In this document: piece after piece, positions 19,679 through 30,977 of the stretch
Layout: each line of letters opens with the position of its first letter
How positions within the stretch are numbered: the stretch's first letter is position 1
Notes under the pieces: generated by a model
The model's input: the letters and a program-made list of their open reading frames with translations, nothing else
The model's database searches: none
What the model was told of the DNA's origin: nothing
From: Hydractinia symbiolongicarpus
Lineage: Eukaryota; Cnidaria; Hydrozoa; Anthoathecata; Hydractiniidae
NCBI RefSeq assembly: GCF_029227915.1
Contig: NC_079888.1
Span: forward strand, 17,958,001 to 18,022,000
Reading direction: 5' to 3'
DNA: 64,000 nt
Made by a program: the position numbers and the translations under genes

Positions 19679-21529
19679 CTGGAACTGTCCACAATGTTAC
19701 CACGGAATCAACAGTCATCAACTGTCATTAAACTTGCTTAAGTTATTACTTTAACCCCAGAAAATAACACGAAAGAAGTTTTTGCAATTATTTGCGATTT
19801 TTGGCATTTTAAGCGAAAATTCAATTCGCAAAATCTTTCATCCAAGCGTCTATTCTTGAAAAGTGAGGCGAGCTGAATATTTCATAATTTAGCCTGCGGA
19901 AATTAAATTGGCGGAATGGCGAAAAGCGAGCATCTGACCTCGCACAAATTTTTCTAGCAGTTTTTTTTCCACGAATAAGTTATATATAGGAAAGCGGCTG
20001 GAAATACGTAAGCCAGGAACTTGTTAGTACAGATCTTTTTTTGATCATATTGTAGTGCTGATGCAAAGAGACAAATAATTTGTATCCTACCAATTGGATT
20101 GTAGAATGATGTCTTTTCAGCACAACACCTCTCATCAGATCCATTGCTACAATCCTTTTCGTGGTCACACCTCCACCTTTTCGGAACGCTTACATTACTT
20201 TCACAAAAAAAATATCACCACAATAGTTTACATGTGGTCTGCCTGCTAACTGGGTGATTGTTAGTAAGGTTGACATAATAACGCATGGTAAACACTGTAT
20301 GTCGTTCATGCTAAAAAAACAAAGTAAAATATTATTGAAGACTAGTTAGTAATCCGTGTTTTTTTCAGTTCCACGAAAATTCGTTTTGCATGGCATAATA
20401 CATTATTTTGATCAGCATTTTAAGACCTACAAAATAAAAGCAACGCGTTAACAAAGTTTTAAAACAACATTTTGTATATGATAAAATCATCAAGATATAT
20501 CTATGTAACAGTTTGCTTCGCAAATCTTGTGAGTTCTCCCACGGGCTGTTGAACTAGGTCTTAATAATAATTAATAATATAGAAAAGTTTCAAATATGTG
20601 CAGCAATTTTTAAGGCCCCTTAGGCCATTTTCAGGCACTTTCACTTATATAATGCCCTTAACATTCGCTATTTTAAACATTTGTTGGCAAACCCGTGGCA
20701 GTTTTTAACAGCGGATGATTCCTTGTCAAATTTAATCCAAAACAGATAATTAAATTTTTCTAATTATCTGTGTCTTATTTTCCTTCGCCAATGAAAACTA
20801 CATTTCTGCATTCCACCGCACACTGCTTTAAATCCAACATGCGTAAAGAGATTATTCACAGATGTCACATAACAGTTTAGTTACTTTTTTTAAGATATTT
20901 TTACAAACTAGTCGGTGACCCGTGGAAAATCTACGGGTTCGCCCGTCTTTATTATACCACCTTCAGCGCGTCTCGCTACTTGGGGTAGACGTATACGGGT
21001 ATCATAATATAGACTAGTCGTTAGTCCGTGGAAAATCCACGGGTTCGCCCGTCCTTTTTATACCGCATTGCATGTTTCTCGCTATTGCGCAGCTAAGCTA
21101 ACATTTTGCGTGACAAACAGACAGACAGACGTATACGGGTATTATAATATAGACTATTCGTTGCCCGTGGAAAAATCCACGGGTTGGTCCGTCCTTTATA
21201 TTTACTCGTCGCGACAAAGTGGATAAAAATATATCGCATTTGATATTCGTGTTTCCGTAGCATCATTTTCTACCTCAGCGGGGGATCCGTGCAGGGACAG
21301 AAAAAATACGACTATTATTATAGAGATAAAACGATAGAACAAAATTTTTAAAAGACAATTTTGCTTTGTTTGCTCCACTTGATAGAACAGATGCGATCTT
21401 TCTTTAAAATAAAGAGAGGAATGGAACTTCGAAGAATAAAAAGAACTACAGAAATAAACTCATAATTTTAATCAATTTATTCGCAAATCTTACAATCTTT
21501 ATAAAGTTTTTATTTACGAAAACAATGTA
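19679..21529. other. Gap between discoidin exon and protease 3' end
   Basis: No gene seen. It contains the hairpin repeat cluster at 20915-21200 and presumably the 3' UTR and polyadenylation site of the protease just below 21530. Confidence 0.5.
20915..21200. repeat. Three copies of a hairpin-headed repeat (CCCGTGGAAAATCCACGGG)
   Basis: Near 20920, 21013 and 21153 the sequence reads ACTAGTCGGTGACCCGTGG, ACTAGTCGTTAGTCCGTGG and ACTATTCGTTGCCCGTGG. Each is followed by AAAATC(T/C)ACGGGTT and a CGCCCGTC or GGTCCGTC box. The CCGTGG/CCACGG arms form a short stem. Copies are about 95-140 bp apart, separated by A/T-rich stretches and GTATACGGGTAT segments. A decayed relative lies at 45190. Confidence 0.7.
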
Positions 21530-24500
21530 TTAAAATGCCCGAATATATTTTGAGTAGATAGACGAGTTGATCCAATCGATATATCTAGCCACGCGTGTGA
21601 ACACGCTGTATCGGTCCTTTGCGAGAGAGCACTTAGGACTGCCCCACGCAACCACACCCTGTAAGATATATTGACCACCAGAATTCATGCACACGACCGG
21701 ACCACCGCTATCTCCCTCACAACCTGATTTTTGGTTCCCGCCAGCACAAAGCATGTTGTTAGTAACTCCTCCATTTGGATTAATATCCTTCATTGCTAAA
21801 ATAAGAAGTAATTAAGATATTTTTAGTGTTAAAATTTCTACAGCTCTAGTTCTGGTTAAACTTCAAGCAGAAATGGTGAAAACTAGGGTCTTATATTTTC
21901 GGCAAAATCATAGGACACGGTGTGTTGAACACACGCCACGTTAAGTATAATTAAAGCCAATAACAAAATTACGTAGATAATTTTTGAGCAGATAAAACAA
22001 CAACACTGAAGGAGAAAGCATAAAAAAACTTGCAAACCTTTTTTGCACACGCTGTTTTCAATTGTAGGCAAGGCTGCATATTGTAATTTCATGGAATATC
22101 TTCCTCCACCTTTGAGTTTTCCCCAGCCACTAATAATGCATGTTTTTCCTGTAAATTAAAGAATAAATTTTCCTTTCTACCTCATTTTACGATAAGCAGA
22201 ATATTAAAACGAAACAGTTCAAACCTGATTGGAGGTGGTAACCTTGATATGGTAAGCAAGCAATTTTTACAGCTGATGTTAACATAGCTGGTCTGTCAAG
22301 TTTAATTAAGGCAATGTCCTCGTCCCAAGTATCAGCGCTGAATTCGCTGTGTATGATGACTTCTTTTACGCCATACTTCTGTTCTGTTCCATCGTGGCTA
22401 TAATGTATGATATGTTAAAGTAATTCAATAACAATCCAGTTCATATCATCCGTATTTTACATTCACAATAATCTCTGTTGAGAATTAAAAATACGAATGT
22501 GCTACAATAAAGATGTATACACAATATTGCGATAAACTATCTGATTTCATATTGCCGCAGTGTAGTGGATTCGTCTGCGAATTCCAGTTCTGGGGACAGC
22601 AGATTGAATTCACTCGCTGCCAGGTAGTATGTTAGTAATGAGCAAAGTAGTTCTTCTTTAATATGAATGCAGTTTATGTTATTATATGAAGCATTTAGAA
22701 GTCAAAATTTAAAGTTTTTTTATATTAATTGCCTATATATTGTCTTTACAATTAATGTTGCAATTGCGTCAAATAACTACGCTAAAGTGAGAGGATCAAT
22801 ACAATGTCGCTAAATGGTGCTGCAAGAAAGATTTATAGAAATAAGGCGTTAGTCTGGCAACAAATCGTGAAAGAGGAGTTTATGTTTAAAAAAAATGCAG
22901 GTAGGAATTACAAGACACAACCACATAAGCAATTTTAATTATGACAAACACGGGATAATGACTTACTTAAATAGATCATGCTCTCCCAATGTAATGACCA
23001 TATCTTTGTTATCGTATTTATTAACACAATGGGCTGCGGTCAACACAAACCAAGGATGGATCAAAGTTCCTCCACATATATGATACAGATCCTGTTTCGG
23101 TATTGCTAACTGTGCCTGCCAAGGGAACTGACCAGTTTTGGCAACATTCCCATTAACTATTCTTACGGTAGAAACACTGCCACAATTACCATTTATCTTC
23201 TTTTCTACTGATACGTATGTTGTTTGTCCAGTCTTTTTACGCAGCCATTTGTGGACTATAAATTCAGATATCTTGTTGGCTTGTTTTTCTTCAATAACCA
23301 CCTGTTGCAGGAAAATATCTAATTACAATATAGCTAAACGAAAAGAAAAACAGGGGTTGCCTAAACTGAATTTAATTGCTGTTGATATATGTTCCAATTT
23401 TGCAATTCTAAAAGAGTTCCAATATTTTGCATCAGCATTACTGAAACCTTGAATTAAAAGTTTAAAAACTGCGTAAAAGTTATGAGATATAAAGTATAAA
23501 AGATTCTTTTATCGTAATATTGTAATACTTTTGAGTTGTTGACAAGAAAAGTGAATCAAGCTGCAAGCAATGTTAATTTTTCTCTTGTAGGCCGTTATCG
23601 AAAATGAAAATTTATCTCCATGTCGATGTAAATATTTGTATGTCCAACTAAAGCGCAAAATTCCATTCAACAGATTTCAAAATAGAGTCAGTCATCTTCA
23701 CATAAATACAATGAGACCATAATTCTACTAGTCATCTGTGTAAGTTTGGTTTTTCATTCCTACCTTATTTAATTTCCATCCTGGACCAATCTTTCCTTTA
23801 TTGTCGTGTCCAATATATAAACGCGTAAGAGGACCTAGATCTTGTGGAATATCGATTACAAATTTGTCGACACTAAATGGACGAAATTAAAACTGAGTTA
23901 CGTCAAGAAAACATTTTCGTTAACAGATTTTTTTTTTTTTTATCTTAGACTTAATGTTACTGCTTTCTCGTTGTTATTGTTTGTCTTTACTAGCCAAACT
24001 AAACAACAATACCCATTTCTTTGAAAATTTCTTCTGGTGGAAATCAGCGTTATCCACGACGAGCAGCGTTTCACACCACGAAGATTGATGAAGACTGACG
24101 AAGTAGTACCTGCCCTGTTGAAATGTAAACTTTATATATTTGCAGAGTTGCTTCGACTGCTCCAATAACTTTATGACTCTATGACTCTAAAATTTACAAG
24201 ACGTTCTCCTATTTATATATTAAAGATAAGATACTTTAGAATGTTCTAGTATATTCCAGATGTTCTATATTTACTATTAGTAGTTTCTAGTATAGTTATC
24301 TTATTTCTGGAATATTCTCCAATGTCCCTTATATTTCTAGATAGTACACAAGGTTCTAGAATGTTCTTGCGGCAAGAGTGCCTATTTTCAACACTCCTCC
24401 TCACTCGCAGTCCGTAAGGTTCTTCAATCCGATCATCGTTCGCAACTTATCAAACTGTACTCGTCCGATTCCTTTCGTCATTATATCTGCGATCATATCT

Positions 24501-27500
24501 CCACTTTGATTGCTTTAGAAAATGTATTTGGATCTTCTTCTTGAGTGATGTATACCCATTCTCCGTAACGATCAGGAGGCCGTCGTTCTCTTACTTGTCG
24601 CTCTTGCTCCTCCTGTATTTGATTATCTGTGTTTTCTTCACGAGGTTGTAATTCGATCTCTACTTTTGGTTCGTCTATGTCACGGTCGTCTTTCAATTCA
24701 CCACAGATTTCATTGAATGTCACATTTCGGCTGTAAAAGACTCTCTTCTTGTCGTTGTCATATAGACGATATCCCTTGATTCCATCACCGTATCCAAGAA
24801 ATACACTCTTCTTGGTTTTTGAATCAAGTTTCTTTCTTTCATCTTTTGGTACGTGAGCATACGCATCACATCCGAAAATTCGTAGATTTTCGACATTTGG
24901 TTTCTTTCCAGTTAATACTTCAAAGGGTGTCTTCCCTTTAACTGCTGTCGTTGGACATCGGTTACGAAGGTACGTTGCTGTAGCCAAGGCTTCGGCCCAA
25001 AATCGTTTTGGTAACTTTGAATCTGCTAACATTGATCTTACAGATTCCATGAGTGTTCTGTTCATCCTCTCTGCAACTCCATTTTGCTGCGGTGTTTTCG
25101 GAATTGTCAACTCATGATGAATACCTTCTTTCTTCAAATAGTCTTCGAACTCTTTGGATGTATATTCTCCACCATTGTCAGTTCTAAACGTTTTTATCTG
25201 AATTCCAGTCGATTTTTCCACAGTTGCTTTCCATTCTTTAAAATTCTCAAACACTTCACTTTTGTGTTTCATGACATATACCCATACGTATCTTGATTTA
25301 TCGTCAATGAATGTAACAAAATATTCTGCACCACTAAGTGATTTTGTTTCTATCTTTCCACAAACGTCGCTATGGATTATACCAAGGAGATTTTTCGATC
25401 GATCTCCTCCTGTCTTCGGAAACGGTATTTTGCTTTGTTTCCCATCAATGCACGGTTCACAAAATGTCGGTTTCTTTGTTGCATCATAATCAAACCCTTT
25501 AACAAGTTTGTCCCTTGCCAATCGTTTAAGATTCTGCACACCGAGATGACCGTATCTTCTATGCCAAATTTCTTCCTTTGTTGTAGCGTTATTATCACAT
25601 TTCATAACTGTGTGATTCTTCTTATTTCTCAATCCATTACAGTTGAGATGGTAAAGGTTGCCATGCTTTGTTGCTGTACCAATGATTCCGTGTTTCGCAT
25701 CCACAATGTCACATTTGAAATCTTCAAACTGAAACTTCTTTCCATTTGTTGCAGCTTTTGATACACTAAGTAAATTGTACGAAAGTTGTGGTACAAATAA
25801 GACATCAGATAACTTGCATACAACGTTTCTGTTTTCTGAAATGTTCATTTCCAAGGTTACTGTTCCTTTTCCAATTGCTTGTACTGAATATCCATCACCG
25901 ACAGTGATATCTTGGTATTTCAAGTGACGAAATTTCTTCGAACAATTCCTCTTCGTTACACATGTGACATGTTGCGCCTGAATCAACTATCCAGTTACTT
26001 TTTCCTTTGACTGCCAAAGTATTTTCAGCAACTAAACTGATGATTTCTTCGTCATCATCTTCTTCTTCTTCAGCCGTACACACATTTTGCGGCTTCATTC
26101 GATTTTTACCGTACGTCGAAGGAGTCTGTCTCTCGAACTTCTTCGTTAATTCTTTGCAATATCGTTTCACATGACCAATCTTTCCACAGTGATAACATTT
26201 GGGTCCCTTTCTTGGCTTTCCATGATTCGATGTCATTGCTTTGACATTCGTTTCCAAAGTGTCCTTATCTTTCCGCTTGCTTTCCTCGTGTAACAATCGT
26301 TCAGTTACGACTTCAAGCTTCGGTACTTCAGCACTAGCCTCCAGAGCTGTAACTAGCATATCATACGAGTCTGGTAAGCTTGCTAACAAATGAACAACTT
26401 TACTTTCATCATCCAACGGGTCTCCAATAATTGCAAGTTCATCGAAAATTTCTGTCAAAGCTTTAACGTGCTTTTGAACAGATTGCTCATCTTTCAACTT
26501 CAAGTCATACAACTTCCTGCGTAGTGTCAATTTATTACTCCATGTCTTCTTTTGGAACTGGTCTGCCAACTTCTTCCAAACCTCAGTAGGATCTTCTGGA
26601 TCTGGTCCAAGCAAGTATAACAGCGTTGGTTCCACCGACAAAACAATCGTTGCTAACGCACGATCTCTACGCAAATTAAATTTCGGAATTTCTCTCTCTT
26701 CAGTTGGAGCATTTTCTCTTCCATCAACAATTCCCCAAAGTCCATCTTTGATTAACGCCAGTCTACACTGTACCTTCCAGGTAGCATAGTTTGTTCCATT
26801 CAATGGTTTTATCAATACTTTGGTGCTTTCCATCGCCATTTGTTCCGTATTCAACTAATCCGGATAATCCGTTTCAGGTTTCCACAATACGATTTTTCGT
26901 GCGAACTTTACACCAATCCAAACCAAAATCAAAACAAACTCGTCGGACACACAAGATGGCTTCTTCTTCTTGAATATTATTTCTGTAAATATTCAATCTT
27001 CTTGGGCATAGACTGGGCCCATAACCTGTTGAAATGTAAACTTTATATATTTGCAGAGTTGCTTCGACTGCTCCAATAACTTTATGACTCTATGACTCTA
27101 AAATTTACAAGACGTTCTCCTATTTATATATTAAAGATAAGATACTTTAGAATGTTCTAGTATATTCCAGATGTTCTATATTTACTATTAGTAGTTTCTA
27201 GTATAGTTATCTTATTTCTGGAATATTCTCCAATGTCCCTTATATTTCTAGATAGTACACAAGGTTCTAGAATGTTCTTGCGGCAAGAGTGCCTATTTTC
27301 AACATGCCCAAGCCTCACTGCCAGTGTATATTGTGACGTCATACTTCCAACCTGCTAATAAAATACTCCAACATGAATACAATTTAACTGACAGCTTTAT
27401 ACAGATCTTTAAATCGAGGTAGTTCCAAAAGAGGTCATCATTCACCGCCGTATAAAAAAATTGTTTTAAGCAACACTTATCTGTAACTCGTCTGCTTCAA

Positions 27501-27908
27501 TGTTATATGTGGTTTTATTAAGTTTTATATAAAAAAATCTCGATAATGGGGAGTTGCACTTCATGCTATCTAGCACAACCTTTTTATTAATTCCATTAAT
27601 TCCATTAATTCCAACTCGGTTTTGTTTTTAACACTTTCAGGAATAATGAAAATTTACTATAGGAAATAAACCTAAAAAAGAATTGGGCATTTGATCAAAA
27701 ACTTTCAAGGACATTAACACGATGGTGGTATGAATCTTAAAAACTTAACAAACCTTCGTAGAAAACAAAATGAATAAACAGGAAGTGAAACAAGAGAGAA
27801 ACATATATTTCTTGTGTTCAAAACACAAACAAGTTTTATGCGCATCATAATATCAATTAGAATACCTAACGCAAAGGAGAAACAACAAGACAGAAACAGC
27901 AACTTCAT
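21530..27908 (-). CDS. Secreted PLAT-trypsin serine protease, exon 2 split by a copia element
   Basis: Exon 1 (27866-27908) encodes the signal peptide MKLLFLSCCFSFALG. Exon 2 (24013-24115 plus 27305-27351) starts a PLAT/LH2 beta-sandwich domain (WKYDVTIYTGSEAW, TTSSVFINLRG), finished by exon 3 (23764-23872: VDKFVIDIPQDLG, LYIGHDNKGKIGPGWKLNK) and the start of exon 4. Exon 4 (22967-23301) then carries a pro-segment Cys, the activation site RIVNG and the catalytic His in LTAAHC. Exon 5 (22225-22397) has the catalytic Asp in DEDIALIKLDRP. Exon 6 (22038-22148) has CIISGWGKL. Exon 7 (21530-21795) has the catalytic Ser in GDSGGP. All exons join in phase. The residue six before that Ser is Gly (SGCEGDSGG), so primary specificity is unlikely to be trypsin-like. 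PLAT domains bind lipids or proteins and may target the enzyme. The 3.19-kb insertion in exon 2 should abolish the normal product of this allele. Confidence 0.88.
24116..24393 (-). repeat. copia 3' LTR (element orientation)
   Basis: 278 bp, the same as 27027-27304 by eye. Preceded by target duplication TGCCC at 24111-24115. Confidence 0.95.
24394..24404 (-). other. copia polypurine tract
   Basis: GTGAGGAGGAG on the minus strand immediately before the 3' LTR, the expected plus-strand priming site. Confidence 0.8.
24493..25986 (-). CDS. pol: copia protease end, integrase and truncated pol
   Basis: Open frame overlapping the gag frame and shifted relative to it. In order: end of protease (DITVGDGYSVQAIGKG), GAG-pre-integrase zinc motif (IWHRRYGHLGVQNLKRL and CEPCIDGKQ), integrase catalytic core (Asp in SDVCG, Asp in TDNGGEY, Glu in NGVAERMNRT) and the C-terminal KLDSKTKKSVFLGY block. 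The frame reaches the usual start of the RT region (EEDPNTFSKAI) and then breaks off. The 3' remnant in another frame (GDMIADIMTKGIGRVQFDKL) is the extreme end of RNase H. The whole polymerase is therefore deleted and the joint lies near 24500. Confidence 0.93.
   Translation of the reverse strand: MIQAQHVTCVTKRNCSKKFRHLKYQDITVGDGYSVQAIGKGTVTLEMNISENRNVVCKLSDVLFVPQLSYNLLSVSKAATNGKKFQFEDFKCDIVDAKHGIIGTATKHGNLYHLNCNGLRNKKNHTVMKCDNNATTKEEIWHRRYGHLGVQNLKRLARDKLVKGFDYDATKKPTFCEPCIDGKQSKIPFPKTGGDRSKNLLGIIHSDVCGKIETKSLSGAEYFVTFIDDKSRYVWVYVMKHKSEVFENFKEWKATVEKSTGIQIKTFRTDNGGEYTSKEFEDYLKKEGIHHELTIPKTPQQNGVAERMNRTLMESVRSMLADSKLPKRFWAEALATATYLRNRCPTTAVKGKTPFEVLTGKKPNVENLRIFGCDAYAHVPKDERKKLDSKTKKSVFLGYGDGIKGYRLYDNDKKRVFYSRNVTFNEICGELKDDRDIDEPKVEIELQPREENTDNQIQEEQERQVRERRPPDRYGEWVYITQEEDPNTFSKAIKVEI
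25895..26854 (-). CDS. gag: copia gag and start of protease
   Basis: 319-residue frame starting MNTEQMAMESTKVLIKPLNG. It has the gag capsid region (NYATWKVQCRLALIKDGLW and a TLRRKLYDLKLKD segment), a CCHC zinc knuckle CYHCGKIGHVKRYC at about residues 219-232, and the retropepsin motif WIVDSGATCHM near the C-terminus. The frame ends about 25 residues past the protease motif at 25895, inside the protease domain. That is not a usual site for programmed frameshifting in copia elements, which typically have one long frame, so I read it as a mutation. Confidence 0.93.
   Translation of the reverse strand: MNTEQMAMESTKVLIKPLNGTNYATWKVQCRLALIKDGLWGIVDGRENAPTEEREIPKFNLRRDRALATIVLSVEPTLLYLLGPDPEDPTEVWKKLADQFQKKTWSNKLTLRRKLYDLKLKDEQSVQKHVKALTEIFDELAIIGDPLDDESKVVHLLASLPDSYDMLVTALEASAEVPKLEVVTERLLHEESKRKDKDTLETNVKAMTSNHGKPRKGPKCYHCGKIGHVKRYCKELTKKFERQTPSTYGKNRMKPQNVCTAEEEEDDDEEIISLVAENTLAVKGKSNWIVDSGATCHMCNEEELFEEISSLEIPRYHCR
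27011..27026 (-). other. copia primer-binding site, complementary to the initiator tRNA-Met anticodon arm
   Basis: The minus strand directly after the 5' LTR reads GGTTATGGGCCCAGTC. It is complementary to the CTGGGCCCATAACC anticodon arm of initiator tRNA-Met, the internal half-tRNA priming known from Drosophila copia, not the tRNA 3' end. Confidence 0.85.
27027..27304 (-). repeat. copia 5' LTR (element orientation)
   Basis: 278 bp; carries the element's promoter on the minus strand. Followed by target duplication TGCCC at 27305-27309. Confidence 0.95.
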
Positions 27909-30120
27909 GCCAGCCACCAGCAAAACAGATTCGTTTTTCTTTTTATAGAAAACCAACTTTTCGTAACAGTATTGGAACAACTAAAAAAACATCTTGCTTT
28001 GTAGCATTTTTTCACAACGCTATTATTGTTGTATTCGTAAGGGTTATGTCAAGTGCTCTCTTACCTTTGTTTACAATTTTTACGTCGTATATTTATTTAT
28101 TTATGTTTATATTTATCAACTTACTTAAAAACTAGTCTTTCATCATTCTTTATCTAATATAAGTTTTCTTCCATGTCTTATGGATAAACAAAATAAAAAT
28201 GCAATCTACACCAATTGGGTGAAATTGACAAAATTTGCGATTCTGTTTTTTGTCTACCTGTTTGAGTTCAAGTGAAATTCTGCAAAACAAAGTAGGCCCT
28301 TTGTTTACATTTTTGATATCAGAAGATACTTAAATTACATGGTCTTGATAAACAGTTGTCATCGAACGGAAGAAGTAGGATCGAAACGGATTAAAAAGTT
28401 AGAAATAACAATTAAATTTCATGGTACATTAGAAATTTGAATGGAACTGTACTAACCCTTTAATATCTTCGCATTTCTTACATATAAAACATTTTTAAGT
28501 CCCGTGTTCTTTTTTATCACCACCTTCCCAAAGTTATGCTTTTGATAATGCTTAAATTTTTGAGCAATTTAGGCTTCTTATCAAGAATTGTAAAATGGAA
28601 TCTTAAAATATTTCATTGTAATTCTAATATATATAATATCCTTGAAAACGTTTTTGCGTATTAAGCTTTTGGTTTACAAATGCAAGAAATATTAAATGGA
28701 AAGCGAGCCTATAAAAACGATTCTAGAAAGTTAGGGAACCAACCTTGGAGAAAACATTTATAAAAAAATGCAAATCAGACGATACAATTTGATTACGGCA
28801 CACTGAACTGACTAGAACGCAAGTTAAACTAATTTTACAAAAATAATTATTTATAAACCAAAGTGGGTTAGTAAAATGTCAAATTTTTGCCCAGCAATTC
28901 CCCTTGATACAGTAGTGATTGTGAAAGTTACAATTGCACACAACAAGAGCTCCAAAAAACCATTGTCCTGCTATTAATATCTTTTAAATATGAAGACAGA
29001 ATCTGAAAAGGTTCAGGTTCTGTTCCAATGAAAATACCTAAAAAGCCCTGGGACGAGGTTGAACGCTTGTACATTATAAAATTTCGACATTTTTTAGTTA
29101 CGTCAGAACAATGTTATGTGGGAACCACCCACTCAATGCAGGAGACTAATTGTTTATTGTCATATTGTTTTATCGATAATCCGTTTTTTATTTTCGTTGA
29201 CTTAAGTAATTAAGACCTCGGGTTCCCAGTTTTTTTCTTCACGTTGTCAAACGTTATTACCAATAAGATGCTTTGTGTACGCACTTAGGGCTGTGAGATT
29301 AGGACTGTATATTGTTTGGATATTAAAAGATAAATAAAGAATATGTCAATTTAAATTTAAATTGGATACGCCATCTTTAAAATATAAAAACGAAGAGAAA
29401 GCATAAGGGCGAAATGGCCGATATATAAACAAGAAATCGCGTAGGCTTTAACAATGGCGTCAGCATTCAACAAGGGCTATTTAAAATTAACAGCTTCGAT
29501 AGCTATGTGGTCATTTTGTTGTTTAATCAAGTTTAAGATATTTGAAAGAAGTTACTTGGAAAGATTTAGTAGAGTTTATTTGTATTTTGATACATGAAAT
29601 AGCAAATGAGATATATGTTTATCCCCTTTGTTGCGACATGTGGTTTTTCGCTGAATTTATAGAACAGGTAGAAATTAGTGGTTTCTGATATGTCTTTTAG
29701 GCTGAAGTCTATCTAAGCATGGTCTTGGACGTTTTAAGTTTGTGAAAGATATTTGTTTCATCTCGAGATTCATTTCGTCCAATAAGTCCTGTAGCATAAT
29801 TGGATTCACCATGCTTTTAATTCGCTTCGTATGTTTGTGTCACGTTGCAACCGTACCGCCGAAATACATTTTTGTTGACACGAATAGTAAAGGCGCGATA
29901 TGCGTCAGTTTTTTGCAATAGTATGAAGAAAACTGACGCTATCTTTGTGTGGCATCTGTGAAATATTTTCTTAAGCAGGCAAAACCAAGGCGATTGCAAA
30001 AACTCCTTTACTAGAGAACTTCATCTTCAGGTTTTTTAACGTCTGCGATATACGGCAATTGCATATCATAGCCTAGAACTGAGTTGCTGTGGAATTAAAA
30101 ATCTACGCATAGTAGCAGTA

Positions 30121-30362
30121 ATGGCGCGTGGCCTTATGGCTATGACGTTCGCTTCATTATCACATGATCCGTGGTTCGGTCCACAGCGCGAGTATGTTTA
30201 GCAAGTGTCTTTAACACAGCTAAGGGTCAACGTATGGCATGTGATGGAAATAGGGTAGGCATTGCCGGTGTATACTTAATGTATACATTCAGAACGTAGG
30301 ACCCACCTGGATAACAGTGTTACCAACACTGAAGTTATCCTGTATAAATATTCGGAATAATA
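30121..30362 (+). repeat. tRNA-derived SINE, unit 1 copy
   Basis: tRNA-like head with an A-box region (GTGGCCTTATGGCTATGACG) and B box (GGTTCGGTCC), a body, and an AATAATAATAAA tail. Duplicated at 37053-37308 as part of the tandem duplication. It is not a tRNA gene: the arms do not close into a proper acceptor stem. Confidence 0.8.
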
Positions 30363-30977
30363 ATAATAAAAGAATATACTATCGCATTATTACCATCCTT
30401 GCTGAACCTGGCTGGCACTTACACCTAAGTTTAACATGTCTGAAGGGAAGGTCGCGGGTGTTGATGCGTGCGTATAAATAGCTAACGAGCGCTGCAAGAA
30501 CAGGTTATTTTATTAAAACTGTTTTTAATAATTTTCAATTTTGTGAGAACTTTGTGTCAGTAAGTTATTTTTAACAAGAACTCATGTGGGATATAGAGGA
30601 CGAAAGAATAAAATAAAAACGATGGACGCACCGTTTTTTTATAAAACATCCCGATTTTAAAAAATCGCCCGAAAAATAGATGAAATAATTAGTTTCTTAT
30701 TTTAACAAAGAAGATAAAACAATTCCGTTTCCCGAAATATTCATGCTTTTGTCATTACACTTAGATTAATGGAAGTGAGGAAAAGTTATAATGACATCAT
30801 TGGGATTAAAAAATGTCATTTTTCCGTTACGTCAGTATTTCGCTCAGATCTGGTCTGTGTGTTATCCCTAGTACCCATACACCTCCTTAGCAACACTCGG
30901 GTAACCAACTTACATGTAATAAATAATTATAAATATAACCAATACAAATTTTTTCTAAAATTGTATTATAAACAGAA

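Larger units (their letters stand above)
24116..27304 (-). mobile_element. Ty1/copia LTR retrotransposon, internally deleted, in the PLAT-coding exon
   Basis: Two 278-bp LTRs (24116-24393 and 27027-27304) that I read as identical, each with TG...CA ends (TGTTGAAA...TTTTCAACA). They are flanked by a 5-bp target duplication TGCCC (24111-24115 and 27305-27309). The element reads on the minus strand: primer-binding site, gag-protease, integrase, then directly the last residues of RNase H and a purine tract. Reverse transcriptase and most of RNase H are missing, so it is about 3.2 kb rather than the usual 5 kb. A frame break also separates gag-protease from integrase. It is non-autonomous. Identical LTRs imply a recent insertion. 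Confidence 0.96.

Noticed and set aside
20915-21200. CRISPR-like array, because of spaced palindromic repeats
   Set aside because: Only three uneven, diverged copies in intron-bearing eukaryotic DNA with no cas genes; better explained as dispersed repeats.
25084-25761. Plus-strand frames across the copia integrase
   Set aside because: Antisense shadows of the pol frame on the minus strand.
29028-29213. Small plus frame MKIPKKPWDEVERL in unit 1
   Set aside because: The unit 2 counterpart carries indels and a stop, so it is not maintained.
29817-29999. 60-residue minus frame repeated at 36750-36932
   Set aside because: Repeated only because the DNA is duplicated; it has no recognisable domain or supporting splice context.
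30121-30190. Possible tRNA gene
   Set aside because: A and B boxes are present but the acceptor and anticodon stems do not close; the body and AAT tail mark it as a SINE. The same applies to 45710-45775, 55385-55455 and 59690-59765.
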